A program made the position numbers and the translations under genes. A DNA stretch of 22,653 bases from Candidatus Shapirobacteria bacterium (lineage in GTDB: Bacteria; Patescibacteriota; Microgenomatia; UBA12405; JAHJSD01): assembly GCA_027021145.1 (NCBI GenBank), contig JALUUX010000099.1, positions 1 through 22,653 of the forward strand. The letters run 5' to 3'. How positions within the stretch are numbered: position 1 is the stretch's first letter; each line of letters opens with the position of its first letter. Of the stretch, positions 7,163 to 14,226 are shown piece after piece. Under the pieces are notes generated by a model. That model had not been told where the DNA came from, made no database searches, and worked only from the letters and a program-made list of their open reading frames with translations.

Positions 7163-7558
7163 GAGTGGTGGTCGCCAAATAATTTGATGGCTCTTAGGAT
7201 CAACACCCTGGGCGCGGATCCAATCAAGGGCTTTTTGTTTCATGGCCGCAGAAGTGGCTTGTTTGATGATGATTTCCAGTTTTAGAGGGGCCAAATAGCG
7301 AATAATGAACTCGGGGCCGGGATAGGGTAAATACTGATCTAAGGGGAATTGTTGCTTTAGTTGGCGGGCAAATTCGGTTTCGCTAATTCCTCGGCCGCTG
7401 GCAGGAACCGGTGAAGGAGTGGGTTGGCGGGGAGCAGAGGGCGTTGGTTCGGGTGGTGGCGGAAAAAGAAGTTTGTAACTGGCAATTAAACTGGCCAAAA
7501 GGGCCAAACCGATTACTAATTGATATTTTTTGAGAAAGTGGATAATTTTCTTCATCAT
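7160..7558 (-). CDS. Small single-pass membrane protein of unknown function
   Basis: A 132-residue protein I do not recognise. Basic N-terminus (MMKKIIHFLKKY), one membrane segment (about residues 14-32), a proline-rich linker (about 33-55, PPPPEPTP and PTPSPVP), then a mixed alpha/beta domain of about 75 residues with an outside location expected. Either of the first two Met codons could be the start. It is downstream of the CHAP protein on the same strand but has its own -10 box nine bases before the ATG, and two hairpins separate the genes. Its stop codon overlaps the last DnaA-box-like 9-mer. A role with the secretion cluster is inference from position only. Confidence 0.7.
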   Translation of the reverse strand: MMKKIIHFLKKYQLVIGLALLASLIASYKLLFPPPPEPTPSAPRQPTPSPVPASGRGISETEFARQLKQQFPLDQYLPYPGPEFIIRYLAPLKLEIIIKQATSAAMKQKALDWIRAQGVDPKSHQIIWRPPL

Positions 7559-7567
7559 CGTTGATTA

Positions 7568-7573
7568 ATTATA
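7568..7573 (-). promoter_or_regulatory. -10 box of the small membrane protein gene
   Basis: TATAAT on the minus strand with nine bases to the ATG at 7558, the same spacing as yidC, rpmH and the PrgI-like gene. The -35 is not convincing. Confidence 0.55.
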
Positions 7574-7585
7574 GTCTATTTTGCC

Positions 7586-7622
7586 GTTCGCGAAAAGGCC
7601 GATACTTCGGCCGTGAGCGAAC
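7586..7622. repeat. Two-stem hairpin
   Basis: Outer stem GTTCGC (7586-7591) with GCGAAC (7617-7622); inner stem GGCCGA (7597-7602) with TCGGCC (7607-7612) and a four-base loop. On the minus strand it lies between the CHAP stop and the promoter of the small membrane gene. It is not followed by a T-run in the minus direction, so it is a weak terminator candidate; a structured mRNA end or a protein site is possible. Confidence 0.5.
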
Positions 7623-7649
7623 AAAAAACAAACTTTTCCGTCAGGAATA

Positions 7650-7665
7650 CCCCGGCCCGCCGGGG
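7650..7665. terminator. GC hairpin after the CHAP gene
   Basis: CCCCGGC and GCCGGGG pair perfectly around a two-base loop, eight bases beyond the CHAP stop codon on the minus strand. In that direction only a short TATT follows, so intrinsic termination would be poor; in the plus direction CAGTTTATTTATT follows. It may end the long leftward message or stabilise its 3' end. Confidence 0.45.
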
Positions 7666-7673
7666 CAGTTTAT

Positions 7674-10481
7674 TTATTGACAACGAATAAAGCGCTCAAC
7701 CGTAGCGATACCGAACTCTCTAAAATTAACTCGGCCGCTGTCACCCCAAGCTTGAGCAACAAGAATCCGTTTCTGTTCCTGATCAACTGAGATTACCATG
7801 GCGATATGGCCATAAGGAGCCCAATCCCAGATGGCATTGTCGCCGGGTTGGACTTGGGAGGGTTCAACATAACGGCAGCGGGGGCCGAGCTGGCAGTTAA
7901 CAAAGTCCTTGGCATTACCACAGCGGGGCAGATTTGGTTCTAGGGCCCGTTTATAACCGACGCATTGGAGTTGGACAAAAGCTTGGGCTGAGAAACGGAT
8001 TTCGCTAATAGCATGATTATAATCTAGCCCTGCCTGTTCTAATTCATTTTGATACTTGGCCAAACACTGGTTAATCACCGTTTCGACATTGAAGTTGACC
8101 ACTCCTTCGCCTGAAAGACATTGTTCTAGAATGGCTGTTAGCAAGCAAGAACCTTGGGTGGTACCAGGCAAGCCTTGGCATTGCTCCGGATCAAGGGTTA
8201 CTTTTTTGAGTTGAATGGGGATTTCGCTTTCACCTATTCCCTGGGGTCCGCCCCCGCGTTCGTCTCGGGGTGGTGCTAGACTGAAGTTGTCAATGGCAAA
8301 AAATTGAGCCCCGAGAAAAAGAAAGCCAAATAAAGCGGCAAAGAGGAGGGCTAAAGGGACGGTTTCCGCTGCTGGTTCAAAGAGGGCAGCAAGCCACTTG
8401 GTCCACTGGCGGACAAATTGAGGTAAGAAAAAGAGAGTCTTGTCAATTAGGGGATTGAGATAGCGGGCCAGGCCAAGACTGAAAAGATGGTTAATTTTAG
8501 TAACTAGCTGGTCGACACCGATTTTCTTAAGGAAATTGGTTACGGTCTGACCAACCTTTTTGACTCCTTCGATTAAGGCTAAGACGCCAAGACTGAGGCC
8601 TTGAGTGGGAAGACCGAGGGCGACGGCTAAAGCGGTAAGACCGAATTTTTCCCCTGCTTTTTCGACAAAGGCTTGGGCTAACTTTTGACCGAGTTTATTA
8701 ATAATTCTTTGGGTTAGTTGTTGTTTAAAGGGCTGCCAGGGTCGGGGAAGATGGTGACTGATTCGGTTTATTAACGGGTGGAAAGAAGAAAGGCGGTTTT
8801 GGATCGGTTGCCAGATTTGAGTCAGAGGGTGCCAGATTTGAGTCAGAGAGTGATGGAGTTGGGTTAGGCGTTGGAGAGAGCGATAGCCAGAACTTTGGGT
8901 TAGCCGCTGAATCCAAAACTGTTGTTGCTGGAGAAAGATTAAGAAGGGGGGCGAGGCTTGCCCTGGTTGGGGTTGGGGGAGATGAATTTGGACCCAAAGG
9001 CGAGCTGAGTCAGGGTTTTTTAAAAGTTGATTCATTTGGGCGACAAGAAACGAGGGGTGGCGGTGGAGAGGGGCAAGAGATTGAACTGGGTCTGAGCCAG
9101 GAAGAAAGCGAGCCAGCTGGGCCGGAAGAGTGAGTTTGGTTGCTTGTTTGGTGATTGGGGTTGGCCAAGCTTGGCTTGATCGAGAGTCAGGGGGGAGGGG
9201 AGCGGGATGATTAAGGGCGTGGCGAGCGGCGGGAGATAGAGGTTGAGTCCAGAAACGGGCAATTAATTGGATTGAGTCAGGAGGGTGAGCGGTGGTTTCC
9301 GAAACGGGAGTTTCGGGAAATTGAAGTTGATGGGCTTGGAAGTATTGACGCAAAGCGAGTTCGACGGCAGCGCGAGCAGCCGACTCAACCACTTCTGGTT
9401 TAAGGGGAGGGAGGGAGTTAAGAACCGGCTCAGCTTGAGCGGCTAATTGGTCCAAGGAGAGGGGTTGTTTGAGGGTTAATTGATGCTGTTCAAGAATGAG
9501 GCCAACGGGATCGGCGAGAGAGGCGGAAAAGGCTGATTCAGATGGTTTGAGACCTTGAGCTGAGCGGTTAATCATCAGGCGGCCAATTTCGTGTGCCACC
9601 TGGTGGATTGTTTGCTGGTTGGTCTCTGGAGCTACTGACTGTTCGAGTTGAGGCATAATTTGTTGGGCAACTAATTCGGTGGCGATCACTAATTCTGGTG
9701 GCTGGGCTTGGATGAAAGGGGTAAGCTTAGTTTTGATTTCCCTTGATTGGGAATTGAGCCATTGGATTAATTGGTCTTGGGGTTGAGTCCAGAGGTGATG
9801 GAGAACAGTGGCCGCTTGACTGGGAGTTAGACCCAGATCTTGAAGTTGCTGGTTTTGATCGTCAAGAATTGATTGGGCTTGCTTAAGAGCTTTTTGAGGA
9901 GAAGAAGGCTGAAAGCTGGGATGGCTGGCTAGCCGTTGGGCAATAGCTATTTGGGTGGCTTTTTGAATGGATAATTGGCTGGCTTTAGCAGAACCTAGTT
10001 GTTCTTCAATTTGTTTTTGGGCCTCTGAAGGAGGAAGAGAGAGGGCGGTAAGGAGTAATTGTTGAGGCTTGATTTGGGCAGGAGGGGGGAAAGGGGGCCA
10101 GTGATCGGTGGCGGCAGCGATCAGTTTTTGAAGTTGTTCTTGGGCCGATTGATGGGCTTGGGCGATTTGGGCTTGATAGGCTTCCAAATCTCTGATTAGG
10201 GCCTTTAGATTGGTGGGAACTAGCGATTGATCGACTGAAGGACCTTCTTGATGGATGAGATAGGCGAGGCGCTGGAAAAAATGGGCCCAAGTTTCTCCCT
10301 CCTCCGGCTCAAGAGCAAAGATGTCTTGCAGTAGTTGGATTAATTTTTGCCATTCTTCGGAGCTAATACCTAATTGTTGCGCTAACTGGTCTTGATTAGC
10401 TTCGGCCGGAAGATCAGCTAATTGTTCGGCCAGGGCAAAGAGGAAATCACTCAGAGAGTTAAAAGACGGTTTTTGATCCAT
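7674..10481 (-). CDS. Large membrane-anchored CHAP-domain hydrolase (PrgK-like position)
   Basis: A 935-residue protein. The first ~600 residues are helical and rich in Q, P, L and S, with no domain I recognise. A hydrophobic stretch lies at ~615-637 and a clear membrane segment at ~708-730. The C-terminal ~100 residues form a CHAP amidase/endopeptidase domain: catalytic Cys in QLQCVGYKRA (C840) and His in PYGHIAMVI (H892), with a cysteine-rich loop between. CHAP enzymes cut peptidoglycan so that a secretion channel can cross the wall. Position after VirB4 matches PrgK of pCF10-type systems. A heptad LTQxxxP/S repeats three times near the middle, encoded by a 21-base tandem repeat at 8809-8848. 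A TATGAT -10 sits 11 bases before the ATG. Confidence 0.82.
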   Translation of the reverse strand: MDQKPSFNSLSDFLFALAEQLADLPAEANQDQLAQQLGISSEEWQKLIQLLQDIFALEPEEGETWAHFFQRLAYLIHQEGPSVDQSLVPTNLKALIRDLEAYQAQIAQAHQSAQEQLQKLIAAATDHWPPFPPPAQIKPQQLLLTALSLPPSEAQKQIEEQLGSAKASQLSIQKATQIAIAQRLASHPSFQPSSPQKALKQAQSILDDQNQQLQDLGLTPSQAATVLHHLWTQPQDQLIQWLNSQSREIKTKLTPFIQAQPPELVIATELVAQQIMPQLEQSVAPETNQQTIHQVAHEIGRLMINRSAQGLKPSESAFSASLADPVGLILEQHQLTLKQPLSLDQLAAQAEPVLNSLPPLKPEVVESAARAAVELALRQYFQAHQLQFPETPVSETTAHPPDSIQLIARFWTQPLSPAARHALNHPAPLPPDSRSSQAWPTPITKQATKLTLPAQLARFLPGSDPVQSLAPLHRHPSFLVAQMNQLLKNPDSARLWVQIHLPQPQPGQASPPFLIFLQQQQFWIQRLTQSSGYRSLQRLTQLHHSLTQIWHPLTQIWQPIQNRLSSFHPLINRISHHLPRPWQPFKQQLTQRIINKLGQKLAQAFVEKAGEKFGLTALAVALGLPTQGLSLGVLALIEGVKKVGQTVTNFLKKIGVDQLVTKINHLFSLGLARYLNPLIDKTLFFLPQFVRQWTKWLAALFEPAAETVPLALLFAALFGFLFLGAQFFAIDNFSLAPPRDERGGGPQGIGESEIPIQLKKVTLDPEQCQGLPGTTQGSCLLTAILEQCLSGEGVVNFNVETVINQCLAKYQNELEQAGLDYNHAISEIRFSAQAFVQLQCVGYKRALEPNLPRCGNAKDFVNCQLGPRCRYVEPSQVQPGDNAIWDWAPYGHIAMVISVDQEQKRILVAQAWGDSGRVNFREFGIATVERFIRCQ

Positions 10482-10520
10482 AACTATAATTTATCATATT
10501 TGGGTTGGCTCACGGTGGGC

Positions 10521-10559
10521 CTGCGGAAATACTTCGGTAAATATGCGGAGAAAAATTAA
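10521..10559 (+). pseudogene. Relic of an rnpA 3' end
   Basis: Read in the plus direction this is LRKYFGKYAEKN then a TAA stop. The end of the intact rnpA (3258-3305) reads LRQFFGKYAEKN in the same phase. The DNA is identical over 24 bases (3269-3292 and 10532-10555) and similar for 15 bases before. Upstream codons (GWLTVG) no longer match RnpA and there is no start, so this is a fragment. It sits in the 74-base gap between virB4 and the CHAP gene, antisense to them, and overlaps the virB4 stop codon. Confidence 0.6.
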
Positions 10560-12568
10560 CCCTGATCGGGTTTAGTCGAGGAGATTGGGGTTGATTGGGG
10601 TTGAGGATTAGTAGTTGATTGAGGAACAGGACGACTAATTGGTTGGGTTGGTGGTCTTGCTGGCTTAGGTGGCGGTGGTTGGGGTGAGGCTTGCTTTTGG
10701 ATGGCAGCGGCTTTCATTTTCAAGATTTCTTCTGGATTAGAAGTAATGAGGCGGTGTTCCTCGGGTGAAGCAATAACCCGAATAGCGACATGGTTTTTGC
10801 CGGCGAAAAAGATGCCTTCGCCTACATCGGCTCCCAGCAGGAGTTGTTTTTCTCCTTCGGAAAGGTAGAAAACATCGGCGACTTGGTCGATGGCAGCTGG
10901 GTGTTGCTTGAGGAGGATTTGAATTGAGGAGTTGGTGACAATCGCTTTGCCGTAATCAGAGTTGAGGAAGTCTTGAACATCTTGGGTAATGGTGGTGACG
11001 CCCAGATAGTATTTTCGGGCCCGCTTCGCTAGGCCGTAGAGGAATTGAGCTGAGTCTTGGTATTTCATCAGATACCAGGCCTCATCAACGACCAGAAGTC
11101 GGCGTTTTAGTTGGCGGCGAATCTTGTTCCAAATGAAATCAAGGATGATATACATGGCAATTGGCCGAAGAGCTTCTTCTAGATCACGAATACCAAAGAC
11201 GACGAATTTATTATCGATGTTGACATTGGTCTGAGAGTTGAAGAGGCCGGCAAAAGAACCCTTGATAAATTTTTCTACCCGAGCGGCTAAGGAAGCGGCT
11301 TTTTCGTCTTCCATGCCAATAAGTACTTTATAAAGATCCTCGATAAGAGGCATTTCTTTATTTTTCTGGGTCTCGGGATCAGGAGTAATTCCTTTAATTT
11401 TATAGGTCTGAACTAGAGCGCGGTCAAGGAGAGCTTCCTCTTCAGGACTGAGTTCACCCATGATGACTTTAAAGAGGCCGTGAAGAGCTAGGATTTTGCG
11501 CCCCAGGTCGTTTTCGTCTTTCTCTTGGCGCGAGATTTCTAGATCAAAGGGATTGATTTTGGCTGGGGAGTTAAAACCAAAGGTAATATACTGGCCGCCG
11601 ATAGCTTGGGCCAGGTTTTGATATTCGTTCTCTGGGTCGATAACAATGATTTCGGTGCCAAACATCAGGGATCGGAGGGCTTCGAGCTTGATCATATAGC
11701 TCTTGCCAGCGCCCGATTTGGCAAAAACAACTGAGTTGGCGTTTTCTAGGGAAAAGCGGTCAAAAACAACTAAGGAGCCATTGTGTTCATTGATACCATA
11801 CATAATCCCTTTATCGTCAGAGAGATCAGAGGAAACAAAAGGAAAAGTGGTGGCCAGGGAGGTAGTATCCATGTTGCGGGTGACTTTGAGCAGATCTTGA
11901 CATAAAGGAAGGGTGGTTTTAAAGGCATCTTCCATCTGAAGGATGGCGTGTTTGGGAATAATCAAGAGAGAGCCGAGATTTGATTCGAGTTCTTTAGTGA
12001 CTTGGTTGAGTTGGTCAACTGAATCGGCACCGATGGTGATATAAAGACCAAACTGGAAGAATTTCTCGATTCCTTTGGCTAATTCCTCTTGGAGGGCAAG
12101 GGCATCTTCCAGTTTAGCTTTGGTGGCGGGGTTAACCACCCGACCTCGTTGAATATCAGAGGAGATCTCCGCCTCCATTTCAGCGATTTTACGCCGAAGA
12201 TCATCAAGAATTTCTTTACCCTCGGTAGGGTAGATATACATTGAGATATCCAGAGAATAATCGAAGTTTATTAACGAGGAGAGCCAGTTAGCGGAAACGA
12301 AGCGGGGATAATTAATGACAAATAGAGTCCGATAATAACGGTTATTGATTCGGATCCAATCGAAATCAACCTCAATGGCTGAGGGAGCGATGATGTCTCT
12401 AATCGAGATTAGGCCTTGATTAAAAGCGGTTTTAGCGCTAGATTGTTTTGCTTGAGGAGGGTTGGGAGAGGAAGGTTTGACTTGGGTGGCAGCGGTTCTC
12501 GGTTGACCTGAAGCTGGGGTTGGGTTTGGTTTTTGAGGCCGGTGAAAAAAGGGCAGGGATAATTTCAT
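10556..12568 (-). CDS. virB4: VirB4/TraC-family type IV secretion ATPase
   Basis: A 670-residue ATPase. The first ~50 residues are a P/Q/S-rich tail, then a VirB4 N-terminal-type domain (about 55-215), then a RecA-like motor domain. Walker A is AKSGAGKS (283-290), the second strand has VIDPENEY, and Walker B is RRLLVVDEAW (D495, E496). The helicase-like motif TTITQDVQDFL follows. The C-terminus ends in a proline-rich tail (~630-670). VirB4 powers assembly and transport of type IV secretion channels at the inner membrane. Its ATG overlaps the stop of the upstream TraC-like gene by four bases, so translation is probably coupled. No relaxase or VirD4 coupling protein is in the window. Confidence 0.9.
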   Translation of the reverse strand: MKLSLPFFHRPQKPNPTPASGQPRTAATQVKPSSPNPPQAKQSSAKTAFNQGLISIRDIIAPSAIEVDFDWIRINNRYYRTLFVINYPRFVSANWLSSLINFDYSLDISMYIYPTEGKEILDDLRRKIAEMEAEISSDIQRGRVVNPATKAKLEDALALQEELAKGIEKFFQFGLYITIGADSVDQLNQVTKELESNLGSLLIIPKHAILQMEDAFKTTLPLCQDLLKVTRNMDTTSLATTFPFVSSDLSDDKGIMYGINEHNGSLVVFDRFSLENANSVVFAKSGAGKSYMIKLEALRSLMFGTEIIVIDPENEYQNLAQAIGGQYITFGFNSPAKINPFDLEISRQEKDENDLGRKILALHGLFKVIMGELSPEEEALLDRALVQTYKIKGITPDPETQKNKEMPLIEDLYKVLIGMEDEKAASLAARVEKFIKGSFAGLFNSQTNVNIDNKFVVFGIRDLEEALRPIAMYIILDFIWNKIRRQLKRRLLVVDEAWYLMKYQDSAQFLYGLAKRARKYYLGVTTITQDVQDFLNSDYGKAIVTNSSIQILLKQHPAAIDQVADVFYLSEGEKQLLLGADVGEGIFFAGKNHVAIRVIASPEEHRLITSNPEEILKMKAAAIQKQASPQPPPPKPARPPTQPISRPVPQSTTNPQPQSTPISSTKPDQG

Positions 12569-13278
12569 TTTTTAATTTTGCCGCGAACCAGTACTTCTTG
12601 TTGGGTTAAGGCTTCGGGTTGAGTAATATTGATCGACTCTTGATTATAAATCTGATAGAAGAGTCGAATCAATTCCTTGGTGGTTAGTTGTTTGAGGGTG
12701 AGGCCTAAACGGCCAAAGAGACGGAGGAGGTGCTCCTTTTTGGGTCCCAGGGCTCCTTGGGCCTTTTCAATGATTTTTTCTTTAGCCATAGGAAGGCGAG
12801 TTTTGCTGGGACTGTTTTTAAATAAGGAAAAGGGTAGGGGGAAACTGGTTTTGGCGGCAGCATGAACTCCCAGTTCAACCGCAAAGAAGGGGACAACTAG
12901 GTAAAAGGACTTAGTCAAAACATTGTTCTTTTTTACCACTTCTTCAACAAAGCGGCGATAAGAGGCGATTTGTTTTTTGAGCAAGGGATCCTGGGTTTTA
13001 ACCTCTTGCTGCTTGAGACGGTCGACATAAGAAGAAACATCTTTGAGGGTGGAGCGAATGACGATTTGAATGGGAAAAGTGAGTGAGTTAAGCAGGGCGG
13101 CATAAGCATAAATCATCGCTTCTTGCTCCTTTTCAGAAAGCAGGTCAAAGTTGACCGAGGAGGTCTCTAGAATCATCAGGCAAGTACCGTCCTTGAGGAT
13201 GACGAGGTCATCCCGAATGTCTTCAATTAAGAGATGATCTTGAGTGGTGCCTTTGATGGCAATTTTATTGAGATCCAT
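12565..13278 (-). CDS. TraC/VirB4 N-terminal-type protein, separate subunit
   Basis: A 237-residue protein resembling the N-terminal part of TraC/VirB4 proteins without any P-loop. It has the pattern seen there: LLIEDIRDDLVILKDGT, LETSSVNFDLLSEKEQEAMI, then a helical stretch (SYRRFVEEVVKKNNVLTK) and a strand FYLVVPFF. It precedes virB4 with a four-base stop/start overlap and follows the PrgI-like gene after four bases. I infer that it works with VirB4 at the membrane, as the fused N-terminal domain does elsewhere. It is intact in frame with no broken VirB4 start, so this is a split gene arrangement rather than a frameshift. Confidence 0.75.
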   Translation of the reverse strand: MDLNKIAIKGTTQDHLLIEDIRDDLVILKDGTCLMILETSSVNFDLLSEKEQEAMIYAYAALLNSLTFPIQIVIRSTLKDVSSYVDRLKQQEVKTQDPLLKKQIASYRRFVEEVVKKNNVLTKSFYLVVPFFAVELGVHAAAKTSFPLPFSLFKNSPSKTRLPMAKEKIIEKAQGALGPKKEHLLRLFGRLGLTLKQLTTKELIRLFYQIYNQESINITQPEALTQQEVLVRGKIKK

Positions 13279-13282
13279 AAGA

Positions 13283-14161
13283 TTAATTTTTGGCTCGGAT
13301 TCTAATTGGCGGAATTACTTTGCCTTCAGCCTTAACTTTCAGTATATCAAATTGATGACCTTCTTTTTCAGTGAGGATGAGATAGTCACCATTGGCGAGC
13401 GGAGTGGCTGTTTGGAATTGTCCTAGGCGATTGGTGCGTAAGGCCCGAACAGGATTGCCCTGATTGTCTTGGATTTCAACAATGGCGTCCTCAACAATTT
13501 TGCCCTGAGCGTCAGTCACCATGCCAACAATGATATTGGCTGTTTTCGGTGGTTCTGGCAGAGGAATTTGGCCAAATTCAGCCTGGACGGCTGATGGGGG
13601 GGCTTTGGAGGAAGCGAGTGGTTCGGGAGGAGGGTTGCGGTTGGGATGAGAGGAAGGGATCAGAGGGGAAGTTTGAGTTGGAGTTGAAGTTGGAGTTGGG
13701 GAAGGAGGCGGTGGGGCTGGAGGGGCGACTGAGGCGGAAGCAGGTTGTTGACTCGAAGGCAACGAGGCCAGAAATTCTTCTAGTTGAGGAGCTTTGGAGG
13801 GTAAAGGAGGTTCTTCTTCGGTCTCTTCTTGTTCTTGAGCCCGAAAGCTAGTTTCTAGAAGATCAATTTGATTAGTTTGTTTTTGCCAGAGATAAATAGT
13901 GGGGTTAAAGACGCTTCTTAAAAAGGCGATGATATAAACCTCAAGAGGTCGTTCATTGATGGGAATAAAAGCGAGACTAATGCCCAAGCCAACTGAAGCT
14001 AAAGCGCCAGGCCATTTGAGAAAAAAAGGAAGGTGGCTGGCATAGAAGATAAAGGCAATAATAACTCCTCCAGCTAATTTGAAGAATTGGCGCAGAGTCA
14101 TGCTGCCAACGAGACGGAATTCGTAAGAAGAGATTTGTTGAGGAATGGGGTGTTGTTCCAT
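13283..14161 (-). CDS. PrgI-family (VirB3-like) membrane protein with C-terminal beta-sandwich domain
   Basis: A 292-residue protein. The N-terminal ~95 residues match the PrgI family: IPQQISSYEFRLVGSMTLRQF, two membrane segments (about 28-44 and 50-66), then FIPINERPLEVYI. PrgI corresponds to VirB3, a small inner-membrane partner of VirB4. A long P/S/T-rich linker (~115-205) follows. The last ~85 residues look like a carboxypeptidase-regulatory/CnaB-type beta sandwich: IIVGMVTDAQGKIVEDAIVEIQ, TNRLGQFQTATPLANGDY. PrgI proteins are normally about 100 residues, so this fusion is unusual. It is the first gene of the leftward secretion operon and diverges from the exonuclease gene. Confidence 0.82.
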   Translation of the reverse strand: MEQHPIPQQISSYEFRLVGSMTLRQFFKLAGGVIIAFIFYASHLPFFLKWPGALASVGLGISLAFIPINERPLEVYIIAFLRSVFNPTIYLWQKQTNQIDLLETSFRAQEQEETEEEPPLPSKAPQLEEFLASLPSSQQPASASVAPPAPPPPSPTPTSTPTQTSPLIPSSHPNRNPPPEPLASSKAPPSAVQAEFGQIPLPEPPKTANIIVGMVTDAQGKIVEDAIVEIQDNQGNPVRALRTNRLGQFQTATPLANGDYLILTEKEGHQFDILKVKAEGKVIPPIRIRAKN

Positions 14162-14170
14162 GATAATCTC

Positions 14171-14176
14171 ATTTTA
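14171..14176 (-). promoter_or_regulatory. -10 box of the type IV secretion operon
   Basis: TAAAAT on the minus strand, nine bases before the PrgI-like ATG. It is 39 bases from the plus-strand -10 of the exonuclease gene, so the two divergent promoters must share upstream DNA. Confidence 0.5.
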
Positions 14177-14215
14177 AAGGAGATCTAGTTGAGGAGCAAG
14201 GCGAGGGGACTGAGT

Positions 14216-14221
14216 TATAAT
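14216..14221 (+). promoter_or_regulatory. -10 box of the exonuclease gene
   Basis: A perfect TATAAT with five bases to the ATG at 14227, predicting a leaderless message. No Shine-Dalgarno sequence upstream of the start. Confidence 0.6.
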
Positions 14222-14226
14222 TGATT

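Noticed and set aside
7602..7610. ATACTTCGG shared between the 7586-7622 hairpin and the rnpA relic at 10529
   Set aside because: Nine bases can recur by chance and the flanks differ.
8809..8848. 21-base direct repeat that could look like a short CRISPR-type array
   Set aside because: Only two near-adjacent units without spacers; it encodes LTQIWHP/LTQIWQP heptads of the CHAP protein.
13549..13851. 100-codon open frame antisense to the PrgI-like gene
   Set aside because: It mirrors the P/S/T-rich linker on the other strand; composition gives long stop-free antisense frames.
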